Below are positions 1-8,096 of a stretch of DNA of 14,418 bases, one piece after another. Source of the stretch: Patescibacteria group bacterium UBA6164 (GTDB lineage Bacteria; Patescibacteriota; Gracilibacteria; BD1-5; UBA6164); NCBI GenBank assembly GCA_002422305.1, contig DIUG01000029.1, positions 1 to 14,418 on the forward strand, given 5' to 3'. The translations under genes and the position numbers were made by a program. Under the pieces are notes generated by a model, which saw only the letters and a list, made by a program, of their open reading frames with translations, did not search any database and was not told where the DNA came from. The stretch's first letter is position 1. Each line of letters begins with the position of its first letter.

Positions 1-850
1 CAATCTTTTTCTGTTATATAAGCAAAAGATTTTCAATCTGGTGAAAATATAGGAGAATAAGCATTATCATATTTATTTAACTCTACTCAGTCTTTTACTA
101 TAAACTCTTTTCAATCTTTTATTCCTTCATAAGCAAAAGATTTTCAATCTGGAGAGAATGTAGGAAAACCAATATCATCATATTTATTTAACTCTATTCA
201 GTCTTTTACTATAAACCTTTTCCAATCTTTTTCTCCTACATAAGCAAAAGATTTTCAATCTGGTGAAAATATAGGAGAATAAACATTATCATATTTATTT
301 AACTCTACTCAGTCTTTTACTATAAAATTTTTTCAATCTTTTGTTACTAAATAAGCAAAAGATTTTCAATCTGGTGAGAATATAGGAAAATAAGTATTAT
401 CATATTTATTTAACTCAACTCAATCTTTTACTATAAAATATTTTCAATCTTTTTTTGCTTGATAAGCAAAAGATTTTCAATTTAGTGAGAATTTAGTTTG
501 ACTAACCTCATCATATTTATTTCACTCAACTCAGTCTTGTACAATAAAAGATTTTCAATCTTTTATTGCTACATAAGCAAAAGATTTTCAATCAGGGGAA
601 AATGTAGGACGATAAACCATATCATATTTATTTCACTCTACTCAGTCTTTTACTATAAACTCTTTTCTATCTTTTTCTGCTACATAAACAAAAGATTTTC
701 AATCTGGTGAGAATGTAGGAGAATCAACCATATCATATTTATTCCACTCAACTCAATCTTTTACTATAAACTCTTTTCAATCTTTTGTTGCTTTATATGC
801 AAAAGATTTTCAATCTGGGGAAAATATAGGAGATTTTGCATTTTCTATAA
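1..850 (-). repeat. Eight-copy exact 111-bp tandem repeat
   Basis: The anchor agcaaaagat (or a one-base variant) occurs at 21, 132, 243, 354, 465, 576, 687 and 798, each exactly 111 bp apart. The period is a multiple of three, so it preserves the reading frame and encodes the 37-residue protein repeat. Units differ by scattered substitutions, with no insertions or deletions among the eight seen. The array runs past the left edge, so the true copy number is unknown. Confidence 0.95.
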
Positions 851-947
851 TCTCTTCTTTACAGTTATTTTCACTATTCGCAAAACTAAAACTTACATTT
901 GCAAATAAAAGCACTAAAACCAACACTAAACTAATTATTTTTTTCAT
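1..947 (-). CDS. Secreted protein of 37-residue tandem repeats, probable beta-propeller (3' part off window)
   Basis: I do not recognise a named family. With TGA as Gly, the frame is open from ATG at 947 to the window edge (315 codons). Residues 1 to about 23 look like a signal peptide (Lys-Lys, then a hydrophobic run ending in FSFA), so the product is probably exported. After a short linker come eight units spaced exactly 111 bp (37 residues). Their typical elements are PIFSPDGKSFAY, KDGKEFIVKDG and LNKYD. The SPDGKxxAY core resembles WD40-like/TolB (PD40) beta-propeller blades, which suggests a surface or periplasmic binding propeller; this is inference. Units are nearly identical in DNA, mainly differing in the variable YxxxKD link, which suggests recent tandem duplication. 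Both Gly in the DG motifs are written TGA, so a standard-code reading shatters the gene. There is no Shine-Dalgarno site before the start. The gene is divergent from 1150. Confidence 0.8.
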
Positions 948-1016
948 AATATGTAATGATAAAAATATAAATATAAAATAACATATAACTTTTAAAATAC
1001 TAATTAAAAATTTAAT

Positions 1017-1041
1017 AAAATCAAAACTATAATTTGATTTT
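1017..1041. other. AT-rich 9-bp inverted repeat in divergent intergenic region
   Basis: aaaatcaaa at 1017-1025 is the exact reverse complement of tttgatttt at 1033-1041, with a 7-nt loop. It lies between the divergent genes starting at 947 and 1150, so it could be an operator or a weak hairpin. In DNA this AT-rich it may also be chance. Confidence 0.3.
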
Positions 1042-1042
1042 T

Positions 1043-1078
1043 AAATAAAATAAATAAAATAAATAAAATAAATAAAAT
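1043..1078. repeat. Four perfect tandem copies of a 9-bp AT repeat
   Basis: AAATAAAAT is repeated four times without mismatch at 1043-1051, 1052-1060, 1061-1069 and 1070-1078. It sits in the divergent intergenic region just upstream of the probable promoter motif at 1085-1100. Its A-tracts recur about every 9 bp, so it may bend DNA or vary in copy number; no function is shown. Confidence 0.9.
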
Positions 1079-1084
1079 ATAATT

Positions 1085-1100
1085 TTTGTATACTTAAATT
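1085..1100 (+). promoter_or_regulatory. 16-nt motif shared with the lgt upstream region, probable -10 element
   Basis: TTTGTATACTTAAATT occurs here, 50 nt before the ATG at 1150, and again exactly at 12622-12637 before lgt. It contains TATACT, a near-consensus -10 hexamer, preceded by TG. No good -35 box is seen here, so the reading as an extended -10 is inference. Confidence 0.45.
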
Positions 1101-1149
1101 TTTAAAAACATAATATTTTTTTTTAGCTTTATATTTTAACTTTGAACAA

Positions 1150-1503
1150 ATGGATAAAAATAATATAATATGAGAATTAAATGTTTTTGAATCTCAAATA
1201 AGTACTTATGAACAAATGCTTAGAACAAGATTTATTGGTTTAAAATGAAATAAAAGTGTAGAATACCAGTTTGTAGATAATGAAACTACAAAAATAAAAA
1301 ATAAGGTAAGAGAATTGTTAAAAGTTAGATGAAATACTGTAGAGGATTTTAAAATTATAAATTTACTTACGAAAGCTAATGATTTGGTTAGAAAATATGA
1401 AACATTAAAAGATAAATGAATAGAAATAAATACAGATGTTATTTTTTTATATTGACAGTTATCAAAAATTCTTAATGATAAACATTGTAATAATAAAAAA
1501 TAA
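1150..1503 (+). CDS. Hypothetical protein, 117 residues
   Basis: I do not recognise this protein. The frame runs from ATG at 1150 to TAA at 1501-1503 and contains four in-frame TGA codons read as Gly. The product is soluble-looking, charged and rich in Lys, Asn and Glu. It has a likely helical stretch (KIKNKVRELLKVRG) and no signal peptide, membrane segment or cysteine motif; its only Cys is near the C-terminus. It lies 94 nt upstream of the U32 gene on the same strand, but a candidate promoter between them suggests the two are not strictly one operon. The start is the first ATG in frame and lacks a Shine-Dalgarno site. It may be lineage-specific. Confidence 0.7.
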
Positions 1504-1509
1504 AAAAAC

Positions 1510-1537
1510 TTGTATTTTAAAATATCTTTACTACAAT
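1510..1537 (+). promoter_or_regulatory. Candidate promoter of the U32 gene
   Basis: TTGTAT at 1510-1515 and TACAAT at 1532-1537 are separated by 16 bp. These match sigma-70 boxes at 4/6 and 5/6. They lie just after the stop of the upstream gene and about 60 nt before the U32 start, leaving a short leader. Confidence 0.45.
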
Positions 1538-1561
1538 TTGTACACCTTTGAACTAAAAGGG

Positions 1562-1580
1562 CTAGTTAGGAACTAGTTTT
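1562..1580 (+). other. Small hairpin in the leader of the U32 gene
   Basis: CTAGTT (1562-1567) pairs with AACTAG (1571-1576) around an AGG loop and is followed by four T. It could be a weak terminator for the small gene ending at 1503 or a structured leader of the next gene. The stem is only 6 bp, so the call is tentative. Confidence 0.3.
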
Positions 1581-1597
1581 ATAATTAATATTTTAGT

Positions 1598-2983
1598 ATG
1601 TCAAAAAAGTTAGAACTTTTGATGCCAGCATGAGATTTTGAAAAACTTATGTTTGCATATGCTTATTGAGCTGATGCATGTTATGTTTGAGTACCTATGT
1701 TTTCATTGAGAGCTAGAACTAATGCTTTTACTATGGAAAGTATAAAAGAAGCTGTAGAATATGCACATAATTTATGAAAAAAAATATATTTTACTGCAAA
1801 TATATATGCTCATAATGTAAAAATAAAACCATTTTTAGCTCAATTTAAAAAAATGGTAGAAATGTGACCAGATGCTTTTATAATGGCTGATCCTTGATTA
1901 ATTCATTTAGTGAAAAAAGAATTTCCAGATGTAGAAATTCATTTATCCGTTCAGGCAAATAATACAAATTGGGCACAAGCAGAATTTTGGTCTGAAATGT
2001 GAATTAAAAGAATTATATTATCAAGAGAAATTTCTATAAAAGAAATGAAAGAAATTCATGAACATGTACCACAAATGGAACTAGAATCTTTTGTTCATTG
2101 AGCTATATGTATGGCTTATTCTTGAAGATGTCTTATTTCAAATTATTTATCTAATAGAGATCCAAATCAAGGTACTTGTAGTCATTCTTGTAGATGGGAA
2201 TATAAAGTTTTTAAAGATGAAAGAACAGAAGAGGAATTGGAAACTGTTACAGGTAGACCAGAAGATTATGAAGAATTAACTTGAAATTTCTACTTAGAAG
2301 AAAAAGAAAGATTATGAGATATAATGGAAATAGATGAAGATCAATATGGTACATATTTGATGAATTCTAGAGATTTATGTGCTATTGACTATATAGAAGA
2401 ATTAAAAAATGCTTGAATAATTAGTTTTAAAGTAGAATGAAGAAATAAAACTGTAAATTATATTGCATCTGTTTGATTAGCTTATAGAGAAGCTATAGAT
2501 GCAGTAGAAAAATGAGAAAAATATGATGCTGTAAAATTATCAGAAGAGTTATTTTGAATAGCAAATAGATGATATATACCTGGATTTTTAGCATGAAATA
2601 CAAATGCTAATGCTCAATTTTATGAAAGAAATGGTAGTTATGGTACGAAATATTTTTTATGAATACTTAGAGAATATGATGAAGTAGAAAAACTTGTAAG
2701 AGTCGAAGTAAAAAATCAATTTAATTTATGAGATGATATAGAATTAGTTTCTCCAACTGGAATAAAAAAATATAAAATAGAGAAGATTTATAAAACTAAA
2801 ATAAATCATGGTACTAAAAAAGCAAATACAACTTTTGTAAATGAAATGAAATTTGATAAAGAAATATCAGAAGAAGTAAAAACAGCTCATGGATGAGGAT
2901 ATGAAGTATGGATTAATTTAGATGAAAAACCTGAAGATTTTAGTTTAATTAGAAAAAATGCTCCTATGATAAAAGTAGACTAA
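1598..2983 (+). CDS. trhP: U32 family protein, TrhP/YegQ-like tRNA uridine hydroxylation protein
   Basis: A 461-residue member of the peptidase U32 family. Members of this type (TrhP/YegQ) are now known to act in prephenate-dependent 5-hydroxylation of the tRNA wobble uridine with an Fe-S cluster rather than as proteases. The N-terminus ELLMPAGDFEKLMFAYAYGA is the classic U32 opening. The signature around residues 163-181 (ESFVHGAICMAYSGRC) is present, with cysteines C171, C178, C194 and C198 placed as expected for cluster ligands. The C-terminal part (about residues 320-450) fits the family's beta-barrel extension. Conserved glycines are encoded by TGA. The length is normal for this subgroup. 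ATG at 1598 gives the canonical N-terminus; no Shine-Dalgarno site is visible. The gene is followed by a strong bidirectional terminator. Whether it is TrhP proper or another U32 branch cannot be settled from sequence alone. Confidence 0.9.
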
Positions 2984-3017
2984 GTTATACTTTTAGGATT
3001 ATGAAAACTAAATTATT

Positions 3018-3064
3018 AAAATAAAAATAGATAATTCAAATTTTGAATTATCTATTTTTATTTT
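3018..3064. terminator. Bidirectional terminator between convergent trhP and ftsK
   Basis: A perfect 23-bp inverted repeat (arms 3018-3040 and 3042-3064) with a one-base centre. A-rich arms on each side give a U-run on either transcript. It sits 35 nt after the U32 stop and overlaps the last two bases of the ftsK stop codon, so it can end transcription from both directions. Confidence 0.9.
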
Positions 3065-5276
3065 AATCTACATATACTTCTCTAGGTTTACTACCATTAC
3101 TAGGTCATACTACTCATAATTCTTCTAATATATCTAATACTTTTGCAGCCCTTGCATATCATAATCAAAGCTTTCTTTGTATTAAAGAGGTACTTCATTT
3201 TTTTGATTCTTTAACTATTTGTATAGCTTTTTCAATAATTTCTGGATCTTCATCTTGATCTCATTTATAGTTTTCCATTATACTTCATTCCAATTTAGAT
3301 TTTCAGTCAACTATTTCAGGTATTTGTAAATTATTAATCATATCTGGATCAACAGTTAATTTAAGTTTATTTACTACGGCTTCTACTTCTGGAGTTTCTA
3401 CATATACTCATTGTACTCTTTCTGGAGCCATACTTCAAGTTGGAAAATAAAGCATATCTCCCCTACCTAATAAATCCTCTGCTCCTGCTTTATCTATAAC
3501 AGTTCTACTATCTATTTGAGATGCTACAGTAAAAGCAATTCTAGATGGTATATTTGCTTTTATTAATCATGTAATAACATCTACAGATGGTCTTTGAGTT
3601 GCTATTATTAAATGCATTCAAACTGCTCTAGCCATTTGTGCTATTCTAGCAATAGATGCTTCAACTTCTTTCTTATTTCAGCTCATCATTAAATCAGCAA
3701 GTTCATCTATAATCATTACAATGTATGGTAAACGGTCTTCTTTTTCCATTTTCTCATTATATTCACTTAAATTTCTAGCATTTACTTTTGTTGCCAGATC
3801 ATACCTTCTAAGCATTTCTGCTACACACCATTTAAGAGCATTTAATGCTTTTTCGGGGTTTGTTATTACTGGTGTAAGTAAGTGAGGAATTCAATTGTAT
3901 ACAGATAATTCTACTCTTTTAGGATCTACCATTATCATTTTTAATTCACTAGGTGAAAATTTATATAATAGTGATATTATAAAACCATTCATTCATACAG
4001 ATTTTCAACTAGCTGTTTGTCATGCTACAAGTAAATGAGGCATTTTAACCAAATCTCATACAACAATATTTCAGCTTACATCTTTTCAGATTGCTATAGG
4101 AATTCATATATCTTTAGAATTAAATTCTTTTGATCATATTATTTCTTTTAATCATACAGTTTGTCTATTTGAATTTGGAACTTCTATACCAACTACACCT
4201 AATCATGGTATAGGTGCTTGTATTCTTATAGATTTAGCATGTAGTGCTAAAGCTAAATCTTTTTTTAAATTTTCTATACTTTGGAGTTTTACTCATTGTT
4301 TTGGTTTTAATCTATATTGTATAACAGTAGGTCATACTTCATAACCTTCCATTGATACTTCTATTTTAAATTGTAATAATTTTTCTTGTATTTCTATTTC
4401 TTTTCTCCTAATTTCATTTTCATCATATTTTATTTTTCATCATCTATTTGATAATAAATTTAATTCTGGAAATTGCCAATTTTTAAATTCTGGATTTCTA
4501 ATAATATTTTGTTCTATTTCTGAATTTTTTTTATCAGTTTTTTTATCAAATATTAATCAAATAATTCAAGTTTCTTTTTTTTCTATTTTTATTTTTTGAG
4601 GTTTTTCTGAAATATCACTTAAAGATAATTGTTCTTTTTGTTTTATTAATGCTAATTGTTTTTTTTCTTCTTGTAATTTTTGCATTAATTCATCCATATC
4701 TTTTTGTTTTTTATCCATTTTAACTTCTTTTACAGTTTTCTTGTTAGAGGCTAATTCAGATTTAAAACTTTCTTTTATATCACTTACTTTTGGAGCAAGA
4801 GAGAATAATTTATTTAAAAAATCAATAGGATTGAATCTAAATAATATGACTAAAGATCATAAAAATAATAATCAAAAAGTAAATATTGTAGCTTCTCTTC
4901 ACATCAATTTGTACACAATATCGTATATATTTAAAAATCAATTATAATAAGAATTAGTATGAAAAAATCATATAATAGTAGTTAAAGATATTAAATATAT
5001 AAATAATCATATTAATCTATATAAATTTAATTCTAAAGATTTATTTTTTATTAGTAAAAATGATAATAATAAAACAACAGGTGAAAAAATATATTGATAA
5101 TATTCTCAAAAAATAATATCTAATATATTATGTATATAATTTCATAATGTAGAATTTTTATCTGATATAATTGCAAGTACTCAAAAAAACACAAAAATAG
5201 ATACTGCAATATATTTTTTCATATCTTTAGTTAAATGAAAATTAGTTTTTTTTATATATTTCTTTTTTGGTGGCAC
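3063..5276 (-). CDS. ftsK: DNA translocase FtsK/SpoIIIE
   Basis: A 737-residue hexameric DNA pump that clears and aligns chromosomes at the division septum. The N-terminus (MPPKKK) is followed by four predicted membrane segments within about residues 19-145. Next come a charged Lys/Glu-rich linker, the alpha/beta motor (GYEVGPTVIQYRLKPKQG, then IENLKKDLALAL, APIPG, VGIEVPN), and Walker A GQTASGKS at about 419-426. Then come VDPKRVELSVY, Walker B IIDELADLMM, and ATQRPSVDVITGLIKANIP. The C-terminal winged-helix gamma domain (SLIQRKLGLGYARAAKVLD) normally reads DNA polarity sequences. GTG at 5276 was chosen because it gives the basic MPPKKK start. An in-frame ATG lies 60 nt further in (residue 21), and the ATG just upstream is out of frame. 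The Walker A glycines include TGA codons. The gene stands alone, convergent with the U32 gene. Confidence 0.95.
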
Positions 5277-5312
5277 TTTTATTCTTCATATTAATAAATA
5301 ATTTATATTTTA

Positions 5313-5340
5313 TATATACTTATTTTTTCTATTTAATCAA
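5313..5340 (-). promoter_or_regulatory. Candidate ftsK promoter
   Basis: On the minus strand, TTGATT (5340-5335) and TATATA (5318-5313) lie 16 bp apart, about 40 nt before the GTG start. The boxes are imperfect (4/6 each), and AT-rich DNA makes chance matches likely. Confidence 0.3.
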
Positions 5341-5429
5341 TGAAAAATCAAATAATCTATCATTTCATTTCAAATTTCTATAGATATATTTAAAAATCCG
5401 ATCTTTTTTTAACTTAAAAATCAAAAATT

Positions 5430-5464
5430 AAAACTAATAATTGTTTTTAATAATTATTAGTTTT
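5430..5464 (-). terminator. Hairpin at the end of the truncated ATPase gene
   Basis: aaaactaataatt at 5430-5442 pairs perfectly over 13 bp with aattattagtttt at 5452-5464 (9-nt loop). It covers the TAG stop of the frameshifted ATPase and precedes the ftsK promoter region. The U-tract is weak, so termination efficiency is uncertain. Confidence 0.55.
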
Positions 5465-5870
5465 TGATTCAAATCAACTATAAATCAAAAAAATGAAGTT
5501 CAAAATATGATTTTATATATACCAAAAGAGTTTGTTTTACTATATAAATTTTCCCAAAAATATTTTACAATTTTATCTTCTAATCATTCTATTTCTTTAA
5601 CTTTTCACTTTAGATCTTCTGGGAAAAATATATTTTTAAAATCATTAAAATTTGTAATTAAAACTCATCTCATATCAAGATAATTCACTGCATTTTTTTT
5701 TGATCTAGTTCTTTTATAACTTTTTCAATCAAAGTAGTTTTTCAAGTTGATTTTGGTCAATAAACAAAAAGTATATTACTTGGTGAATTTCATAAATAAT
5801 TATTTATATATTCTTGCTCTGCTATTCTATTTATAAATGGAGGATATTTATCAAAATATTTTTTACTCAT
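5434..5870 (-). pseudogene. Truncated, frameshifted archaeal-type P-loop ATPase
   Basis: ATG at 5870 opens a frame resembling the N-terminus of the archaeal-type ATPase family (FINRIAEQEYINNYL, then ILFVYGPKSTGKTTLIEKVI), with Walker A at residues 38-45. At a run of nine A (plus-strand T 5693-5701) the frame breaks: the original frame reads on to TAA after about 15 codons. A -1 shift restores a convincing continuation (NAVNYLDMRGVLITNFNDF, then FFPEDLKGKVKEIEGLED) that stops at TAG 5436-5434. With one extra A the product would be 145 residues, far short of the several hundred usual for the family; the rest of the ATPase and the C-terminal winged helix are absent. Options are a decaying gene, poly-A transcriptional slippage making a short protein, or a homopolymer sequencing error. 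Even if read through, it is a fragment. It lies 76 nt downstream of pgl, same strand. Confidence 0.75.
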
Positions 5871-5946
5871 ATCTTTTTAATTAAATTTTATTTTACTTTT
5901 AAAGTATAAAAAAAGTAGAATAAAGCAAAATTCATTTTTAAATTAA

Positions 5947-6633
5947 TTAAACTAAATCACTAAATATTATAACATTTTCACATTTTTCTACGAACTTTAT
6001 AGGACAATCATTATTATTTACTTCTTCTTTTTTAAATATATTAAAAGCTTTTTCTTTTTCTTTTCACATAAAAAAAACATAAGCATATTTTATATCTAAT
6101 AACATATTTATTGATATTGTTATTCTTTCTTTTGGTTGTTTTGGAGAATCTATTATTTTTAAATATCAATATTCTTCATTTTTTAGTAATTTATGATTTG
6201 GAAATAGTGAGCAAGTATGACAATCTTCTCATACTCAAAAAAATCATATATCTATTTTTTTTACTTTTTCAAAATAGTTTATTTCATAGTCTTTTAAACT
6301 AAAATCTGGTAATAATATTTGTTCTTGTTTTATTAATCACTTGTTCAATAATTTATCTAAAAATATTTTTTTAATTGATTTATAATTACTATTATCATTA
6401 GAAAAATCAACAACTCTTTCATCTAAAAAACAAAAATAAATCTTATTTCTTAAAGTTTTATCAATTAAATGAAAGTTATTTTTTAGTTCTTCATAAAATA
6501 TTTTTAGTGAATTTCATCAAGATAATCAAATAACTATTCTATCATTATTTTTTAAATGATTTATAGAATCTAAAAAATATTTTTTAAATTTATTTTTTAG
6601 ATTCTCAAAGTTTTTATCTATTATTTTTTTCAT
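5947..6633 (-). CDS. pgl: 6-phosphogluconolactonase
   Basis: A 228-residue cytosolic enzyme hydrolysing 6-phosphogluconolactone, the second step of the oxidative pentose phosphate pathway. The family motifs appear in order: GLSGG at 36-40, FLDERVV at 69-75, and GVGEDCHTCSLFPNH at 133-147, which corresponds to the usual GxGxDGHTASLFPG. PKERITIS at about 164-171 is followed by the C-terminal FFMGKEKEKAF, the typical helix near the end. The length is normal. One oddity is that the Gly of the DGH motif is Cys (TGT), a one-base change from the Gly codon TGA. The conserved Asp and His remain, so activity is plausible but not certain. It follows zwf by 59 nt, with a palindrome between, so the two may be co-transcribed. 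No Shine-Dalgarno site is seen before ATG 6633. Confidence 0.9.
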
Positions 6634-6650
6634 ATTTTATTTAATTTGTA

Positions 6651-6692
6651 ACCTCTTTCTCCTTATAAGGAGAAAGAATTTAGAGAGAGGTT
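6651..6692. repeat. Palindrome after zwf, possible terminator or dispersed repeat
   Basis: A perfect 22-bp palindrome at 6655-6676 (arms CTTTCTCCTTA and TAAGGAGAAAG) lies inside a further partial repeat, acctct at 6651-6656 against agagaggt at 6684-6691. It immediately follows the zwf stop. Its sequence resembles the palindrome at 9393-9419 (CTCTCCCTTA / TAAGGGAGAG), so it may belong to a dispersed family. It could attenuate transcription from zwf into pgl. Confidence 0.6.
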
Positions 6693-8072
6693 TTAATTTC
6701 AGTACCATTTTTTTCAATCATTTTCTAATAAAATATCACTAGCTTTTGGTCAATTACTTCATTTTTTATATTTATGAATTATAGGACAATTATTTTTACA
6801 ATTTACTAAATCATCTACTATTTTCCAACTTTCTTCAAGCATTTCCCAACTTGTAAATAATGTTTTATCTCATAAAATAGCATCTTCTATTAATTTTTCA
6901 TATGCTTCCTTTGATTCTAGTTCTTTTATAAATTTTGATTTTACTCTTTCTACTTCTTTTGAATTACCATTTTCTTTTATATTAAAATGTATATCTATTC
7001 ATTCATTTGGTTGTACTTCTAATATTATTCTATTTTTTGATATAGGTCAGAATTTTTTAAAAAGTATATTTGGTATTTCCCTAAATTCTATTACTATAGA
7101 AGTACATTTTTTAGACATAAATTTTCAAGTTCTTAAATAAATAGGAACACCTACAAAGTTCCAACTATTTATTTCTAATTTCATTGCTACAAAAGTTTCT
7201 GTTTTACTATTTTTGGATATATTTTTTTCTCATAAATATCAATCATATTGTCAAAATACTATATTTTGTTCAAAATTATCACATAGTTTTATACTTCTAA
7301 ATACTTTTAATTTTTCTTGTCTAATTCAGTCAGAATCTATAGTTGAAGGAGGATCCATCACTACTAATGATAATACCTGAAATAAATGATTTTGTACCAT
7401 ATCTCGAAGAGCTCAAGAATTATCATAATATTCTCATCTATCCCCAACTCATATATTTTCCGATGCAGTGATTTGAATATTATCTATATATTTATTATTC
7501 CAAATAGGTTCAAATATAATATTTGCAAATCTAAAAGCAAGTATATTTTGAATAGCTTCTTTTCATACATAATGGTCTATTCTATATATTTGTTTCTCTC
7601 TAAATACTTCCATGATTTTTGAATTTAAAACTTTAGCTGATTTTAAATCTGTTCAAAATGGTTTTTCAAATATTATTTTAACATTTTTTATATTTATATG
7701 TTTATAATTATCTACAAAAGAATTAAAATATTCTGGTGAAATAGAAAGATAAAAAATTATTTGACTATTATTTTTTTGTAGTTTATTTATATCTTTTTTT
7801 AATTCAGAATAATCAGTTCAATTATTTATTTCGACTTTTGAATAATTAATATTTTTTATAAATTTTAAAAAAGTATTATCTTTTTTAATAAATTCTTTAG
7901 TTTCTATTTCTAAGTATTTTCTAAAATCATCATTAGTAAAATCTTTTCTACCAACGGCTATAATATCAACTTGTAAATTTTTCTTTTCTCTGAATATATT
8001 ATATAGTGCTGGGAAAAGTTTTCTTTTAGCTAAATCTCAAGTCGATCCATATATTATAAATATTGTGTGCAT
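6693..8072 (-). CDS. zwf: Glucose-6-phosphate dehydrogenase
   Basis: A 459-residue enzyme oxidising glucose 6-phosphate to 6-phosphogluconolactone with NAD(P)+ in the cytosol. The N-terminal Rossmann motif GSTGDLAKRKLFPALY (residues 9-24) binds the cofactor. EKPFG (136-140) and the active-site RIDHYVGKE (164-172) are intact. RFANIIFEPIWNNKYID and ALRDMVQNHLFQ (the catalytic-base His at about 229) follow, then PIYLRTGK in the C-terminal domain. The length is slightly below the usual 480-500. Several conserved glycines, including those in GSTGDL, EKPFG and YVGKE, are TGA codons. The start at ATG 8072 is fixed by the Rossmann motif nine residues in. It begins 24 nt after the C45-like gene and is followed by pgl, the enzyme acting on its product. 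That order strongly supports a pathway operon. Confidence 0.95.
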
Positions 8073-8096
8073 ATTATTTATTTAAAAATTAGGTAA

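Noticed and set aside
498..710. Plus-strand 70-residue open frame
   Set aside because: It is the antisense of the repeat protein and only reflects its repeated composition.
1..850. CRISPR array suggested by regular repeats
   Set aside because: The period is exactly 111 bp with no unique spacers, and the array is in frame within a protein with a signal peptide; it is a coding tandem repeat.
2091..2279. Plus-strand 62-residue open frame with hydrophobic start
   Set aside because: It is an out-of-frame shadow inside the U32 gene, whose own frame carries conserved motifs.
4741..4947. Plus-strand 68-residue open frame
   Set aside because: It is antisense to the membrane/linker part of ftsK and has no start context or motif.
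6111..6302. Plus-strand hydrophobic small ORF
   Set aside because: It is antisense to pgl; the hydrophobicity comes from T-rich complementary codons.
7386..7622. Plus-strand 78-residue open frame
   Set aside because: It is antisense to the best-conserved region of zwf.
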